DNA from: Gallionellaceae bacterium
Lineage (GTDB): Bacteria; Pseudomonadota; Gammaproteobacteria; Burkholderiales; Gallionellaceae
Assembly: GCA_030834965.1 (NCBI GenBank)
Contig: JAUQWW010000058.1
Span: 62,001-126,000, forward strand
Direction of reading: 5' to 3'
DNA: 64,000 nucleotides
The stretch's first letter is position 1. Every line of letters begins with the position of its first letter. The translations under genes and the position numbers were made by a program. Below, piece after piece: positions 29,388 to 38,280 of the stretch. Under the pieces are notes generated by a model. The model worked only from the letters and a program-made list of their open reading frames with translations, ran no database searches and was not told the origin of the DNA.

Positions 29388-30550
29388 CAGAACATTGTCA
29401 AGATTGAGGCTTGCCAGCCACTGGAAATATACGGCGACTCACCCATCTGGCGAACATACTCCAGTTTCCAGACGATGGGAGAAGGCCGGTACGAGACGCC
29501 TGCCAGCACATTCCGGGAGGGCAGCGCCGCCTCATGGTCCTGATAGCGCTCCCATTCCAGGATGCCGTGCCAGCGCGGCGCAAAGGTATAATCGGCGAGC
29601 GCGAATATGCCTGATTCACGATCATGAACACGCGGCGTGGCACCCGACCAACGGGATGATATTCCCTCGCTTTCAAGCCTCAGTTTGCCAAAGGACTTGA
29701 TGACATTGAAGCCGTAAAGCGTAAAAGTCTCTCCGCTTTCCATCAGCTTCCCACGCTGCAGAGATATACCCACTTTATCCACCAGGCCCAATGGCATGTT
29801 GATATGCCCGCCCGCCACATTGCGATAATTTCTTGGCGCAAGATCTCGGGGACGTCTCGGCACTTCGGAGCCTGGCGCCAAGTACAAATGCCACTCCAGA
29901 GGGAAGTCGTCCGTCTGTTCATGCAGCCAGGACACCCCTGTCGCATACTTGCTGAAGCTTTGATAGGTTGTTAAGGGGCGTGTATTGGTAGGAACCAGCG
30001 GCGCCGCATGGATCTGGTTCCAGTTTCCCACCGGCGCCAGTATTTTGCCGACACGCAACGTATCATGTTCAAGCAGTGTGAAGTCGTTGTACAAACGCTC
30101 AACCAGAACATAGCCATTGCCGCGCGGACCGCCACCCTGCTGAATCAGGATATGCTCAGAAATCTCAAGTTCCATGAACGGGTTGACCCACTTGTTGACA
30201 TGGCCTCCAACAAACAAGCTCAGATCGTCCAGCACAAGTTTTGCAGGCTCCCCAAGGGGCGCTCCGGCCTTGATGTTCCCGTAGCCGGACATGTAGAAAT
30301 TTCCGCGACGCCAGCCTTGCCCCAGCTGGTAGTCTGGGCGAAACGAGATATCCTGATCGGCTTGAGGGGAGGAATCGAGAAGTAAGTTCTGATGAGGCGC
30401 TTGGCCGGTGCGAGGCGGCAAATCCAGGCTCAGCCGGTCATCAAGCTGAAGCTGCAAACCTGGTTCAAGTGAGGTGTCTTCCGCCAGGCCAGTTGCCGAA
30501 AACATCAATGCAGATAAGAAAAGCAGTACAGGCGGCAGCGCATTACGCAT
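29387..30550 (-). CDS. Outer-membrane beta-barrel protein (porin-like)
   Basis: A 387-residue protein with signal peptide (PPVLLFLSALMFSATGLA), a low-hydrophobicity, aromatic/Gly-rich body with alternating strands (WRRGNFYMSGYGNIKAG, NKWVNPFMELEISEHI, WKLEYVRQMGES) and a C-terminal aromatic residue (Phe), as expected for a barrel. The family resembles uncharacterised porins located with small binding proteins. The ATG at 30550 is used because the longer frame lacks a signal peptide at its start. The first of a three-gene overlapping operon with the binding protein and the kinase. Confidence 0.78.
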   Translation of the reverse strand: MRNALPPVLLFLSALMFSATGLAEDTSLEPGLQLQLDDRLSLDLPPRTGQAPHQNLLLDSSPQADQDISFRPDYQLGQGWRRGNFYMSGYGNIKAGAPLGEPAKLVLDDLSLFVGGHVNKWVNPFMELEISEHILIQQGGGPRGNGYVLVERLYNDFTLLEHDTLRVGKILAPVGNWNQIHAAPLVPTNTRPLTTYQSFSKYATGVSWLHEQTDDFPLEWHLYLAPGSEVPRRPRDLAPRNYRNVAGGHINMPLGLVDKVGISLQRGKLMESGETFTLYGFNVIKSFGKLRLESEGISSRWSGATPRVHDRESGIFALADYTFAPRWHGILEWERYQDHEAALPSRNVLAGVSYRPSPIVWKLEYVRQMGESPYISSGWQASILTMF

Positions 30551-30735
30551 AACAATCACAATTGGCGGCGAATTAATCAATACAAAGACGACAACCCGTA
30601 AGAATTTCTGCTTGGCCCAAAGTGCCAAGATACATCGAAAACGAAGTCTACCTTATTTTAAAAATCGCAGAATTCCATTTTTTACAATTCCTTAAGCTTT
30701 CATTTTTAATGCAACTCACCAGGAAAATCACATTG

Positions 30736-30764
30736 TTGACGTTGCCTGCAAAAAAAACTACATT
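30736..30764 (+). promoter_or_regulatory. Sigma-70-type promoter of acs
   Basis: TTGACG (30736-30741), 17 bases, TACATT (30759-30764), about 45 bases before the acs ATG. Five and four of six consensus matches. Confidence 0.55.
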
Positions 30765-30809
30765 CACCAAGCACGCCCCAAATAATTCTAACCATACGGA
30801 GAAATCAAA

Positions 30810-32780
30810 ATGTCAACCAGCATCGAATCCGTCATGCAAGAAACCCGCGTTTTCCCTCCCTCCGCCGCCTTCGTCGAACAAGCCAATGTTTCCGGCATGG
30901 CTGCCTACGAGGCGATGTGCCGGGCGGCTGAGCAGGATTACGAAGGCTACTGGGCCAAGCTGGCGCGCGAAAATATTGTGTGGCACAAGCCGTTCAGCGC
31001 GGTGCTGGATGAAAGCAATGCGCCATTCTTCCAGTGGTTTGCCGACGGGGAGCTGAATGTTTCCTATAACTGTCTGGACAGGCATCTGGCGACGCAGGCG
31101 GATAAGACGGCCCTCATTTTCGAAGCCGATGATGCCAAGGTTACCCGGGTAACCTACCGCGAACTGCACGCTAGGGTATGCCAGTTCGCCAACGCGCTGA
31201 GGTCGCGCAACATCAAGAAGGGCGACCGCGTGGTGATTTACATGCCGATGAGCATCGAAGTCATCGTGGCGATGCAGGCATGCGCGCGTATCGGAGCCAT
31301 TCACTCGGTGGTATTCGGCGGATTTTCCTCCAAGAGCCTCAACGAGCGCATTGAAGATGCGACGGCATGCGCCGTCATCACCGCCGACGCGCAAATGCGC
31401 GGCGGCAAAGTGATGCCGCTGAAACCCGTCGTGGATGAGGCTCTGGCCATGGGTGGTTGCGACTCGGTGCACAGCATCATCGTCTACCGCCGCGCCGGCA
31501 GCGAGATTTTCTGGAATGCCAAGCTTGACCTGTGGTGGCATGACCTGATCGCCGGACAAGACACGAGCTGCGAACCGGAATGGGTAAACTCCGAGCATCC
31601 GCTATTCATCCTGTACACCTCCGGCTCCACCGGCAAGCCCAAGGGCGTGCAGCATTCCAGCGGCGGCTATCTGCTTGGGGCCATGGTTTCCATGAAATGG
31701 GTGTTCGACTACAAGCCCTCCGACATTTTCTGGTGCACCGCCGACGTGGGCTGGGTCACCGGCCACAGCTACGTCTGCTATGGTCCGCTCGCAATGGGTG
31801 CAACGCAGGTGGTGTTCGAAGGCATCCCCACCTTCCCGGATGCGGGGCGCTTCTGGAAAATGATACAGAGCCACAAGGTCACCACCTTCTACACCGCCCC
31901 GACCGCCATCCGCTCGCTGATCAAGCTGGGCGGCGAACTGCCCAAACAATACGACCTTTCCAGCCTGCGCCTGCTCGGCACGGTAGGCGAGCCGATCAAT
32001 CCTGAAGCTTGGATGTGGTATTACACCGTCGTCGGCCAATCACGCTGCCCCATCGTGGATACCTGGTGGCAGACGGAAACCGGCTGCCACATGATCGCGC
32101 CGCTGCCTGGTGTGGTGGCAACCAAACCGGGTTCCTGCACCCTACCCCTGCCCGGCATCATGACGGCTATCGTCAACGAAGCGGGCGAAGCCGTGCCGCG
32201 CGAACAGGGCGGATTTCTGGTGATCACCCGCCCCTTCCCCTCGCAGATTCGCACCATCTGGGGCGACCCCGAACGCTATCGAAAAAGCTATTTCCCTGAA
32301 GATATGCGCGGCGCATATCTGGCGGGTGATTCGGCACAGTGCGACAAGGATGGTTACTTCTGGATCATGGGCCGCATTGACGATGTACTGAAAGTGTCCG
32401 GCCATCGCCTGGGCACCATGGAAATCGAATCCACACTCGCAGCTAATCCGCTGGTAGCGGAAGCCGCAGTGGTAGGCAAGCCCCACGAGATCAAGGGCGA
32501 AGCCATCGTTGCCTTTGTCGTGCTGAAGGGTGCGCGCCCGCATGATGCGGCTGCAGTCAAACAGGTTGCAGAAAACCTGCGCGCCTGGGTAGGCGAAAAG
32601 ATCGGCCCGATTGCCAAGCCAGACGAAATCCGCTTCGGCGACAACCTGCCCAAGACCCGCTCCGGCAAGATTATGCGCCGCCTGCTGCGCACCATTGCGA
32701 GGGGAGACGAAATCACCCAAGACGTTTCCACGCTGGAAAATCCAGCCATTCTCGAACAACTAAAAGAAGTTGTTCGATGA
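30810..32780 (+). CDS. acs: Acetyl-CoA synthetase
   Basis: Acetate + ATP + CoA to acetyl-CoA via acetyl-AMP. The 656-residue protein has the AMP-binding P-loop [14 protein letters not shown], the A5 block WWQTETG, and the C-terminal catalytic Lys in [14 protein letters not shown], the site acetylated by Pat/reversed by CobB in other bacteria. GGAG is placed 8 bases before the ATG. The final codons ([13 protein letters not shown]) form the left arm and loop of a large inverted repeat, and two extra copies of this tail lie downstream; see the repeat entries. The catalytic part is unaffected. Confidence 0.97.
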   Translation: MSTSIESVMQETRVFPPSAAFVEQANVSGMAAYEAMCRAAEQDYEGYWAKLARENIVWHKPFSAVLDESNAPFFQWFADGELNVSYNCLDRHLATQADKTALIFEADDAKVTRVTYRELHARVCQFANALRSRNIKKGDRVVIYMPMSIEVIVAMQACARIGAIHSVVFGGFSSKSLNERIEDATACAVITADAQMRGGKVMPLKPVVDEALAMGGCDSVHSIIVYRRAGSEIFWNAKLDLWWHDLIAGQDTSCEPEWVNSEHPLFILYTSGSTGKPKGVQHSSGGYLLGAMVSMKWVFDYKPSDIFWCTADVGWVTGHSYVCYGPLAMGATQVVFEGIPTFPDAGRFWKMIQSHKVTTFYTAPTAIRSLIKLGGELPKQYDLSSLRLLGTVGEPINPEAWMWYYTVVGQSRCPIVDTWWQTETGCHMIAPLPGVVATKPGSCTLPLPGIMTAIVNEAGEAVPREQGGFLVITRPFPSQIRTIWGDPERYRKSYFPEDMRGAYLAGDSAQCDKDGYFWIMGRIDDVLKVSGHRLGTMEIESTLAANPLVAEAAVVGKPHEIKGEAIVAFVVLKGARPHDAAAVKQVAENLRAWVGEKIGPIAKPDEIRFGDNLPKTRSGKIMRRLLRTIARGDEITQDVSTLENPAILEQLKEVVR

Positions 32781-32839
32781 ATGGCTGGATTTCGGCGCAG
32801 GCTCATATCGGCGCAGCCGATGTGAAACCGCGCAGCGGT
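32739..32839. repeat. Palindrome cluster spanning the acs stop codon
   Basis: Three hairpins in a row. The first pairs 32739-32760 (AATCCAGCCATTCTCGAACA and on) with 32769-32791 at all but one position across an 8-base loop, and includes the acs stop. The second, 32803-32825, pairs TCATATCGGC with GCCGATGTGA around GCA. The third, 32827-32839, pairs ACCGC with GCGGT around GCA. The order suggests a REP/BIME-like insertion at the end of the gene. Confidence 0.8.
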
Positions 32840-32845
32840 GGCCGT

Positions 32846-33000
32846 AGCCAAAACCTTCTGGAGCAGTTGAAAGAGGTTGTGCGCTGATTTTCAATCAATG
32901 CATTCGAAATGAAACTGAGAAAGCTGGGTTTCGGTGACGACTAACCTTCAGGTTATGTCGGAACCAAAACCCAGCCATCCTTGAACAGCTCGTGACATGA
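32846..33000 (+). pseudogene. Two stray copies of the acs 3' coding end
   Basis: 32846-32887 reads [13 protein letters not shown] then stop, and 32962-33000 reads [12 protein letters not shown] then stop; the real acs ends [14 protein letters not shown]. The copies are in other frames than acs and the first differs mainly at synonymous positions. They have no start and look like leftover ends of acs-like sequence. An inverted repeat at 32924-32935 and 32963-32974 flanks the second copy. Confidence 0.6.
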
Positions 33001-33108
33001 AAGAACGCCAGTCCTGGCCCTGGCATAGCCCGTAATCCGCGCCAGCCTTGACGCTCACGGCTCCCTCGGCTACCATCCTCGCTCGGAATTCCAGACCGGG
33101 CATCGCCA

Positions 33109-34788
33109 GTGCTTCTTAATCGACTATTCTTCCTTGTTTTTTCCGCCTTCGTTGCGCTTGCCTCTACGCCTGTTCTGAGCGCTGTCGAGGGGCCAGTCCT
33201 GAGCGCAGTTGAAAGGCCAGCCATCGACGCCTCCGCAGGGAAACCGCCTCGCAGAGGAGAAGTGATCGTACTGAATAGTGCGCAGGCAGTCGCGCCGGCA
33301 AACCCCATCCCGGAACCACCCGTTCCCCCTGCCGTTCCTGCAGTTACAGATGTTCCACCGGATTCTGCCTTGAGCGCCATGGACATGGATCCGGAACTCA
33401 ATACCGATAGCAATCTTCCTCAGAACGATTTGTGGCAGCGTATTCGCAATGGTTTTGCGATGAACGACCTGGGCAGCCCCCTGATCGCACGCCACGAGCA
33501 ATGGTATGCCGATCGCCAAGGATATATCACACGCATGACAGAGCGCTCGCAGCGCTACCTCTATTTCATCGTGGAGGAAGTGGAAAGGCGTGGCATGCCG
33601 ACGGAAATTGCGCTGCTGCCCATGATCGAAAGCGCATTCAATCCCGGCGCGTATTCAGTGAGCCACGCCTCAGGCATCTGGCAGTTCATCCCGTCCACCG
33701 GAAAAAATTTCGGCTTGCAGCAGAACTGGTGGTATGACGAGCGGCGCGACATCGTCAGCGCAACCAAAGGCGCGCTGGACTACCTGCAGAAGCTGCATGA
33801 CATATTCGACGACTGGGAACTGGCGCTGGCTGCCTACAACTGGGGCGAGGGCGCGGTGCAACGCGCCCAGGAGCGTAACCGCAAGCGTGGCCTGCCGACG
33901 GACTATGCCAGCCTGAAAGTGCCGGACGAAACGCGCAACTATATTCCCAAGCTGCTCGCGGTAAAAAACATCATCAGCGACCCTGGTAAATTCGGCCTGA
34001 CGCTGCAACCCATCCCGAACAAGCCTTATTTTGCTGCCGTCAGTACGGGGGGCCACATCGACGCCAAGCTTGCCGCGCAGCTTGCCGGCATCTCGATGGA
34101 TGAATTCAAGGCGCTCAATCCCGCGCACAACCGCCCGGTAATTTTGCAGGAAGACAACGATGTTCTGCTACTGCCGGTGGACCGGGTCAATACCTTCCGT
34201 GCCAACCTGGAAAGCTACAACGATCCGCTGGTGTCGTGGCAGTCTTATCAAAGCAAGAAGGGGGAGCGCCTGGATAAACTCGCGCCGCGCTTTGGTCTTT
34301 CGGTTGCGAAACTCAAATCCATCAATGGCCTTCCGGCACGCGCCAAGGTAAGCAATGGCCAGGCATTGCTGGTGCCGCTGAATGGCGAAGAAGCCGATGA
34401 GGAATTCGAGGCGTTCAACACCCACCTGTCTCCCGGTAACAAGCTTCCGCAACGCGCGCTGACGCATATCGTGCGCAAAGGTGAAACGCTGAGCAGCGTC
34501 TCCCGCCGCTACCGTGTCAGTGTAGTAAAGCTAAAGAACTGGAACGGCGGCATCAGACAGATCAAACCTGGACAGCGCATCACCATCGTACAGGCTACCA
34601 ACAAGCCACAGCGCTTAGCCAAGGCCGCCAGCAAACCCCACCGTCTAGCCAAGGCCAGCAAGAGCCGCGTCAAGTTGGCACGCACCCAGACCGGCAAGAG
34701 CCGCGTCAAACTGGTCCGCGCCAAGAGCAGCAAGAAGCAGGTCACACGCAAGGCGCCAAGCCACGTGCGCGTCGCCTACAAACGCTGA
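33109..34788 (+). CDS. mltD: Membrane-bound lytic murein transglycosylase D with LysM domains
   Basis: A 559-residue exported enzyme that cuts peptidoglycan glycan strands, forming 1,6-anhydromuramic ends. The catalytic Glu is in LPMIESAFNPGA, with the SLT blocks ASGIWQFIPSTGKNFGL and LALAAYNWGEGAVQRAQ (residues about 150-290). Two LysM units near residues 380-415 and 447-495 bind peptidoglycan, and the tail is very basic (repeated SRVKLAR / SRVKLVR). The start is GTG with no convincing ribosome site and is tentative. Directly after the signal peptide a 51-bp tandem repeat (33169-33219) adds about 17 residues. Confidence 0.9.
   Translation: MLLNRLFFLVFSAFVALASTPVLSAVEGPVLSAVERPAIDASAGKPPRRGEVIVLNSAQAVAPANPIPEPPVPPAVPAVTDVPPDSALSAMDMDPELNTDSNLPQNDLWQRIRNGFAMNDLGSPLIARHEQWYADRQGYITRMTERSQRYLYFIVEEVERRGMPTEIALLPMIESAFNPGAYSVSHASGIWQFIPSTGKNFGLQQNWWYDERRDIVSATKGALDYLQKLHDIFDDWELALAAYNWGEGAVQRAQERNRKRGLPTDYASLKVPDETRNYIPKLLAVKNIISDPGKFGLTLQPIPNKPYFAAVSTGGHIDAKLAAQLAGISMDEFKALNPAHNRPVILQEDNDVLLLPVDRVNTFRANLESYNDPLVSWQSYQSKKGERLDKLAPRFGLSVAKLKSINGLPARAKVSNGQALLVPLNGEEADEEFEAFNTHLSPGNKLPQRALTHIVRKGETLSSVSRRYRVSVVKLKNWNGGIRQIKPGQRITIVQATNKPQRLAKAASKPHRLAKASKSRVKLARTQTGKSRVKLVRAKSSKKQVTRKAPSHVRVAYKR
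33169..33219. repeat. Tandem ~24-bp repeat behind the mltD signal peptide
   Basis: Two imperfect copies, CTGTTCTGAGCGCTGTCGAG and CCAGTCCTGAGCGCAGTTGA (with their next bases), are read as PVLSAVEG and PVLSAVER. This is the same short unit that, on the other strand, reads as TALRTGPSTALRTG. It resembles dispersed interspersed repeats of other genomes and differs from the palindromic elements elsewhere in the window. Confidence 0.75.
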
Positions 34789-34792
34789 GCGC

Positions 34793-36808
34793 TCACCTTT
34801 CACCACCATATAGATGGCAATGCACCGCATGCGTAGTGCTGCTATTTGTTGCCGCCGGATAGACTGAGCGACACACCGCATCTGCATGAACGCAACGCGG
34901 ATGAAAGTGGCAGCCCTGCGGCGGATTGGCGGGTGACGGCATATCCCCGGCCAGGCGTATCACCTCCATGCCCCGCCCATCGATGCGCGGCACCGCGGAC
35001 AGCAGCGCCCGTGTGTAGGGATGCTGCGCGTTGTGCAGCACATCCGCCGCCGTACCGCGCTCCACGATGCGCCCCAGATACATCACGCATACTTCGTGCG
35101 CGAGATACTCCACCACCGCCAGGTTGTGCGTAATGAACAAATAGCTCAATCTCAATTCCTGCTGCAACGACTTCAGCAAATTCAATATCTGCGCCTGCAC
35201 CGACACATCCAGCGCACTGGTCGGCTCGTCGCAGATCAGCAGTTTCGGATTCACCGCCAGCGCACGCGCAATCGCGATACGCTGGCGCTGCCCGCCGGAA
35301 AACTCATGCGGATAGCGCCACTTGGCGGCCTGCGCCAGCCCCACCTGATCCAGCAGTTCATCAATGCGCCGTTGCCGCTCGGCGCCGTTGTTGCCAATGG
35401 CCAGCGCATCCATCCCCTCCTGCAGAATTTCCGCCACGCGCATCTTCGGATTCAATGAGGCGTAGGGGTCCTGAAACACCATCTGCATCCCGGCGCGCTG
35501 CTCGCGCAATTGCTGCGCATCCAGTCCGACCAGATTGTTACCCGCATAGCACACGCTGCCCGCCGTCGGCCGGATCAGTTGCAGCAACGCCTTGCCCACC
35601 GTGGTCTTGCCGCAACCGGATTCCCCCACCAGCGCCAGCGTGCGCCCTTGCTGAATCTCCAGTGACAGGCCGTCCACCGCTTTGACGTGGCCCGCCGTGC
35701 GCTGCAGAATTCCTTTGCGGATAGGAAAGTGGACTTTGAGGTCGGAGACTTGCAGGAGCTTATCCTCTCCCCCAGCCCCTCTCCCGCTTGCGGGAGAGGG
35801 GGGCGCGTCAGCGCGAGAGAGGATCGCTTCTCCTTCTCTCTTCTCCCATCTTCCTTCCCCATAGAGATGACACCTCACCCCTTGCCCTTCTGCCAGCTTC
35901 GTCCATTCCGGCGCCTGTTCGTGGCATAGCGCCCACGCCTTGTCGCAGCGCGGCGCAAAGCGGCAGCCCTTGGGTATGTCATGCAGCGGCGGCACACTGC
36001 CGGGAATGGCGGCCAGCGGCTGCCCACCGAGTGCCGCATCCGGCAGTGCGGCAAATAATTTCTGCGTATAGGGGTGCGCCGGACTGGCGAACAATTGCTC
36101 ACGCGTTGCCTGCTCGACTATATGTCCGGCGTACATCACCGCTACCTGGTGCGCCATTTCGGAAACCACGCCGAGGTCGTGTGTGATGAGCAGCAGCGCC
36201 ATGCCGGTTTGTGCCTGCGTGTCGCGCAGCAGTTGCAGTACTTGCGCCTGTATCGTCACGTCCAGCGCGGTGGTCGGCTCGTCCGCAATCAGCAGTTTGG
36301 GTTCCCCCGCCAGCGCCATCGCAATCATCACGCGCTGCTTCATGCCGCCGGAAAGCTGGAACGGGTATTCATTCAAACGCCGTGCCGCGTCCGGAATGCC
36401 TACTTGATCCAGCAGCTCGACACAGCGCGCACGGACCGCTGCATCGTGCAGCTCATGATGCAGTTCCAGTGCTTCTGCGATCTGATCGCCCACTGTCATC
36501 ACCGGGTTCAAACTCAAGCCCGGCTCCTGAAAAATCATCGCCATTTTTCCACCACGCACTTCGCGCATGATTCGCTCAGGCAATGCCAGAATATCAGCCT
36601 CATCAAGCTGCACCGTGCCGCTCTCGATGTGTATGCCGCCAGGTAGCAGGCGCATCAGCGACAGCGCCGTCATGGATTTCCCGCAACCGGACTCGCCCAG
36701 CAAGGCAAAAGTCTCGCCCTGTTTGATGCTGAACGAAATATCGTCCACGATGCGCGGGCCGTTATTCAGGCGCGTGACCAACGAAGAGACTTTTAATAAC
36801 TCGGTCAT
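34793..36808 (-). CDS. yejF: Dual-ATPase subunit of a peptide/microcin C ABC importer (YejF-like)
   Basis: 671 residues with two ABC nucleotide-binding domains. The first has Walker A GESGCGKSMTALSLMR, signature LSGGMKQR and Walker B LLIADEPTTALD; the second has GESGCGKTTVGKALLQ, FSGGQRQR and LLICDEPTSALD. Each half ends with an oligopeptide/dipeptide-type C-terminal zinc-finger-like motif (GCRFAPRCDKA, GCHFHPRCVHA). A palindromic element (35764-35823) lies in the linker between the halves. It overlaps the upstream permease gene by four bases and is the last gene of the four-gene transporter operon. Confidence 0.92.
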   Translation of the reverse strand: MTELLKVSSLVTRLNNGPRIVDDISFSIKQGETFALLGESGCGKSMTALSLMRLLPGGIHIESGTVQLDEADILALPERIMREVRGGKMAMIFQEPGLSLNPVMTVGDQIAEALELHHELHDAAVRARCVELLDQVGIPDAARRLNEYPFQLSGGMKQRVMIAMALAGEPKLLIADEPTTALDVTIQAQVLQLLRDTQAQTGMALLLITHDLGVVSEMAHQVAVMYAGHIVEQATREQLFASPAHPYTQKLFAALPDAALGGQPLAAIPGSVPPLHDIPKGCRFAPRCDKAWALCHEQAPEWTKLAEGQGVRCHLYGEGRWEKREGEAILSRADAPPSPASGRGAGGEDKLLQVSDLKVHFPIRKGILQRTAGHVKAVDGLSLEIQQGRTLALVGESGCGKTTVGKALLQLIRPTAGSVCYAGNNLVGLDAQQLREQRAGMQMVFQDPYASLNPKMRVAEILQEGMDALAIGNNGAERQRRIDELLDQVGLAQAAKWRYPHEFSGGQRQRIAIARALAVNPKLLICDEPTSALDVSVQAQILNLLKSLQQELRLSYLFITHNLAVVEYLAHEVCVMYLGRIVERGTAADVLHNAQHPYTRALLSAVPRIDGRGMEVIRLAGDMPSPANPPQGCHFHPRCVHADAVCRSVYPAATNSSTTHAVHCHLYGGER
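35764..35823. repeat. GC-rich palindromic element (CTCTCCC type) in yejF
   Basis: Plus-strand core CTCTCCCCCAGCCCCTCTCC then CGCTTGCGGGAGAGGGG, matching 5081 closely. In the gene's minus frame it gives APPSPASGRGAGGE in the linker between the two ATPase domains, an insertion-tolerant site. Confidence 0.87.
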
Positions 36809-38280
36809 TTCGCGCCTTCCGTCCGGTTCAGCCGCGGATCAAACGCATCGCGCACCGCATCGGCAAACAGGTTTGCCGCCAGCACCAGCACCAGCATGAA
36901 ACTGAAGGCGGCGGCCAGCGCCCACCACACCATCGGGTCGCGCCCCATCTCCAGCCGCGCGGCGTTGATCATGGTGCCGAAGCTGATGGTGGTCGGATCG
37001 ACGCCCACTCCGACATAGGACAGCACCGCCTCGGCCAGCACCAGCGCACTGAAATCCATCACCACCGAAATCAGCACGATGTGCATCACGTTCGGCACAA
37101 TGTGGCGGGTGAGAATGCGGAACGACGACACGCCGAACGCCTGCGCCGCCTGGATATATTCCTGCTCGCGCAGCTTCAGCGTCTCGCCGCGCAACAGACG
37201 GCATAGCCCGGTCCAGCTGGTGACGCCGAGTATCATGCACAAGGCCAGCAGGCGCACATCGGCGCGCGCAGCGGAAGTCTGGAACCAGTCGCCGTGCATC
37301 TCGATCACCACCTGCATCATCAGCACCGCTGCCGCAATCAGCAGCACGCTTGGGATGGAACTCAGCACGGTGTAAACATACTGGATTGCATCATCGACCC
37401 AGCCGCGCAAATAGCCCGCCGCAATACCGAACAGCAGCGCGAATGGCAGCATCACCAGCGTGGTGACGGTGCCGATGACCAGCCCGGTGCGGATACTCTT
37501 CAGCGAGAGGTAGAGCACGTCCTGCCCGACCTTGTCGGTGCCGAGGACATGATAGGCGGTGGAGAGATTGGCGACTGCGCCGATGAGGGCTGCAATAATC
37601 AGGGTGGCGATCAGCAAAGCGCGGAGTGGCCCGGCGCTCGTCATTCCGGCCAAGGCCGGAATCCAGCCCCTCAAACCAGCCCTGCGTAGCGGGACAACAT
37701 CCTCGCCTTGTCTGCTCCGCAGCTCTTTGACGTCACTGGATTCCGGCTTTCGCCGGAATGACACAAGAATTACGGTAATTACCACCGCCCCAACCAGCAA
37801 CCCGCCCAGTGCCCCCATCAACGCCCACTTCACCACATCACCAACCAATTCGTGCTGCGGATCGCCCAAATGCGCACCACCGAATTTCAAGCGCGGATAG
37901 TCGCGCAACACCTTGCCATCCGGCGTTTCCAGGCTTTCCTTGGCATACAGATACGCCGCCAGCGGTGCGGAATAAGTCTTCTCGGTGCGGCTGCGCAGGC
38001 CGCTGGCAAGCGCATCGAAGGCGCTCAACACCTCCGGCGAATACACGGTCTGTCCGTTGTTTTTTTCCGGCAATGCCACACGGTAATGCAGTGTATCCAG
38101 CAGCCCGACAAGAACAAACAGCGACAACACCAGCAGCGATACCATGCCCACGCTGCTCTTTGCCACCCGCTGCCACGGCAGCATCAGATGAGGGCGCTGC
38201 CGTATCCACCAGGCGGATGTCAGCCCGACCGCGATGAGCAGGAAGATCAGGGCATCTGTCCACAGGATCACTGGCATCAT
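36805..38280 (-). CDS. yejE: ABC importer permease (YejE-like)
   Basis: A 491-residue inner-membrane permease. N-terminal membrane helices (residues about 8-25 and 43-62) bracket a periplasmic region of roughly 80 residues (residues 65-145) typical of YejE. The C-terminal half is the binding-protein-dependent permease domain with the EAA-like loop GETLKLREQEYIQAAQAFGV. Residues about 172-213 come from an inserted 123-base element (37640-37762) whose termini are inverted repeats; it falls between two membrane segments. Overlaps its neighbours by four bases at both ends. Confidence 0.9.
   Translation of the reverse strand: MMPVILWTDALIFLLIAVGLTSAWWIRQRPHLMLPWQRVAKSSVGMVSLLVLSLFVLVGLLDTLHYRVALPEKNNGQTVYSPEVLSAFDALASGLRSRTEKTYSAPLAAYLYAKESLETPDGKVLRDYPRLKFGGAHLGDPQHELVGDVVKWALMGALGGLLVGAVVITVILVSFRRKPESSDVKELRSRQGEDVVPLRRAGLRGWIPALAGMTSAGPLRALLIATLIIAALIGAVANLSTAYHVLGTDKVGQDVLYLSLKSIRTGLVIGTVTTLVMLPFALLFGIAAGYLRGWVDDAIQYVYTVLSSIPSVLLIAAAVLMMQVVIEMHGDWFQTSAARADVRLLALCMILGVTSWTGLCRLLRGETLKLREQEYIQAAQAFGVSSFRILTRHIVPNVMHIVLISVVMDFSALVLAEAVLSYVGVGVDPTTISFGTMINAARLEMGRDPMVWWALAAAFSFMLVLVLAANLFADAVRDAFDPRLNRTEGAK
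37640..37762. repeat. 123-bp element with inverted ends in yejE
   Basis: Begins GTCATTCCGGCCAAGGCCGG and ends with its near-perfect inverse (CTGGATTCCGG ... GCCGGAATGAC); 123 bases is 41 codons exactly. The two ends also fold on themselves. In the gene it reads VSFRRKPESS ... GWIPALAGMTS. It is a miniature inverted-repeat type element, distinct from the CTCTCCC elements. Confidence 0.88.
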
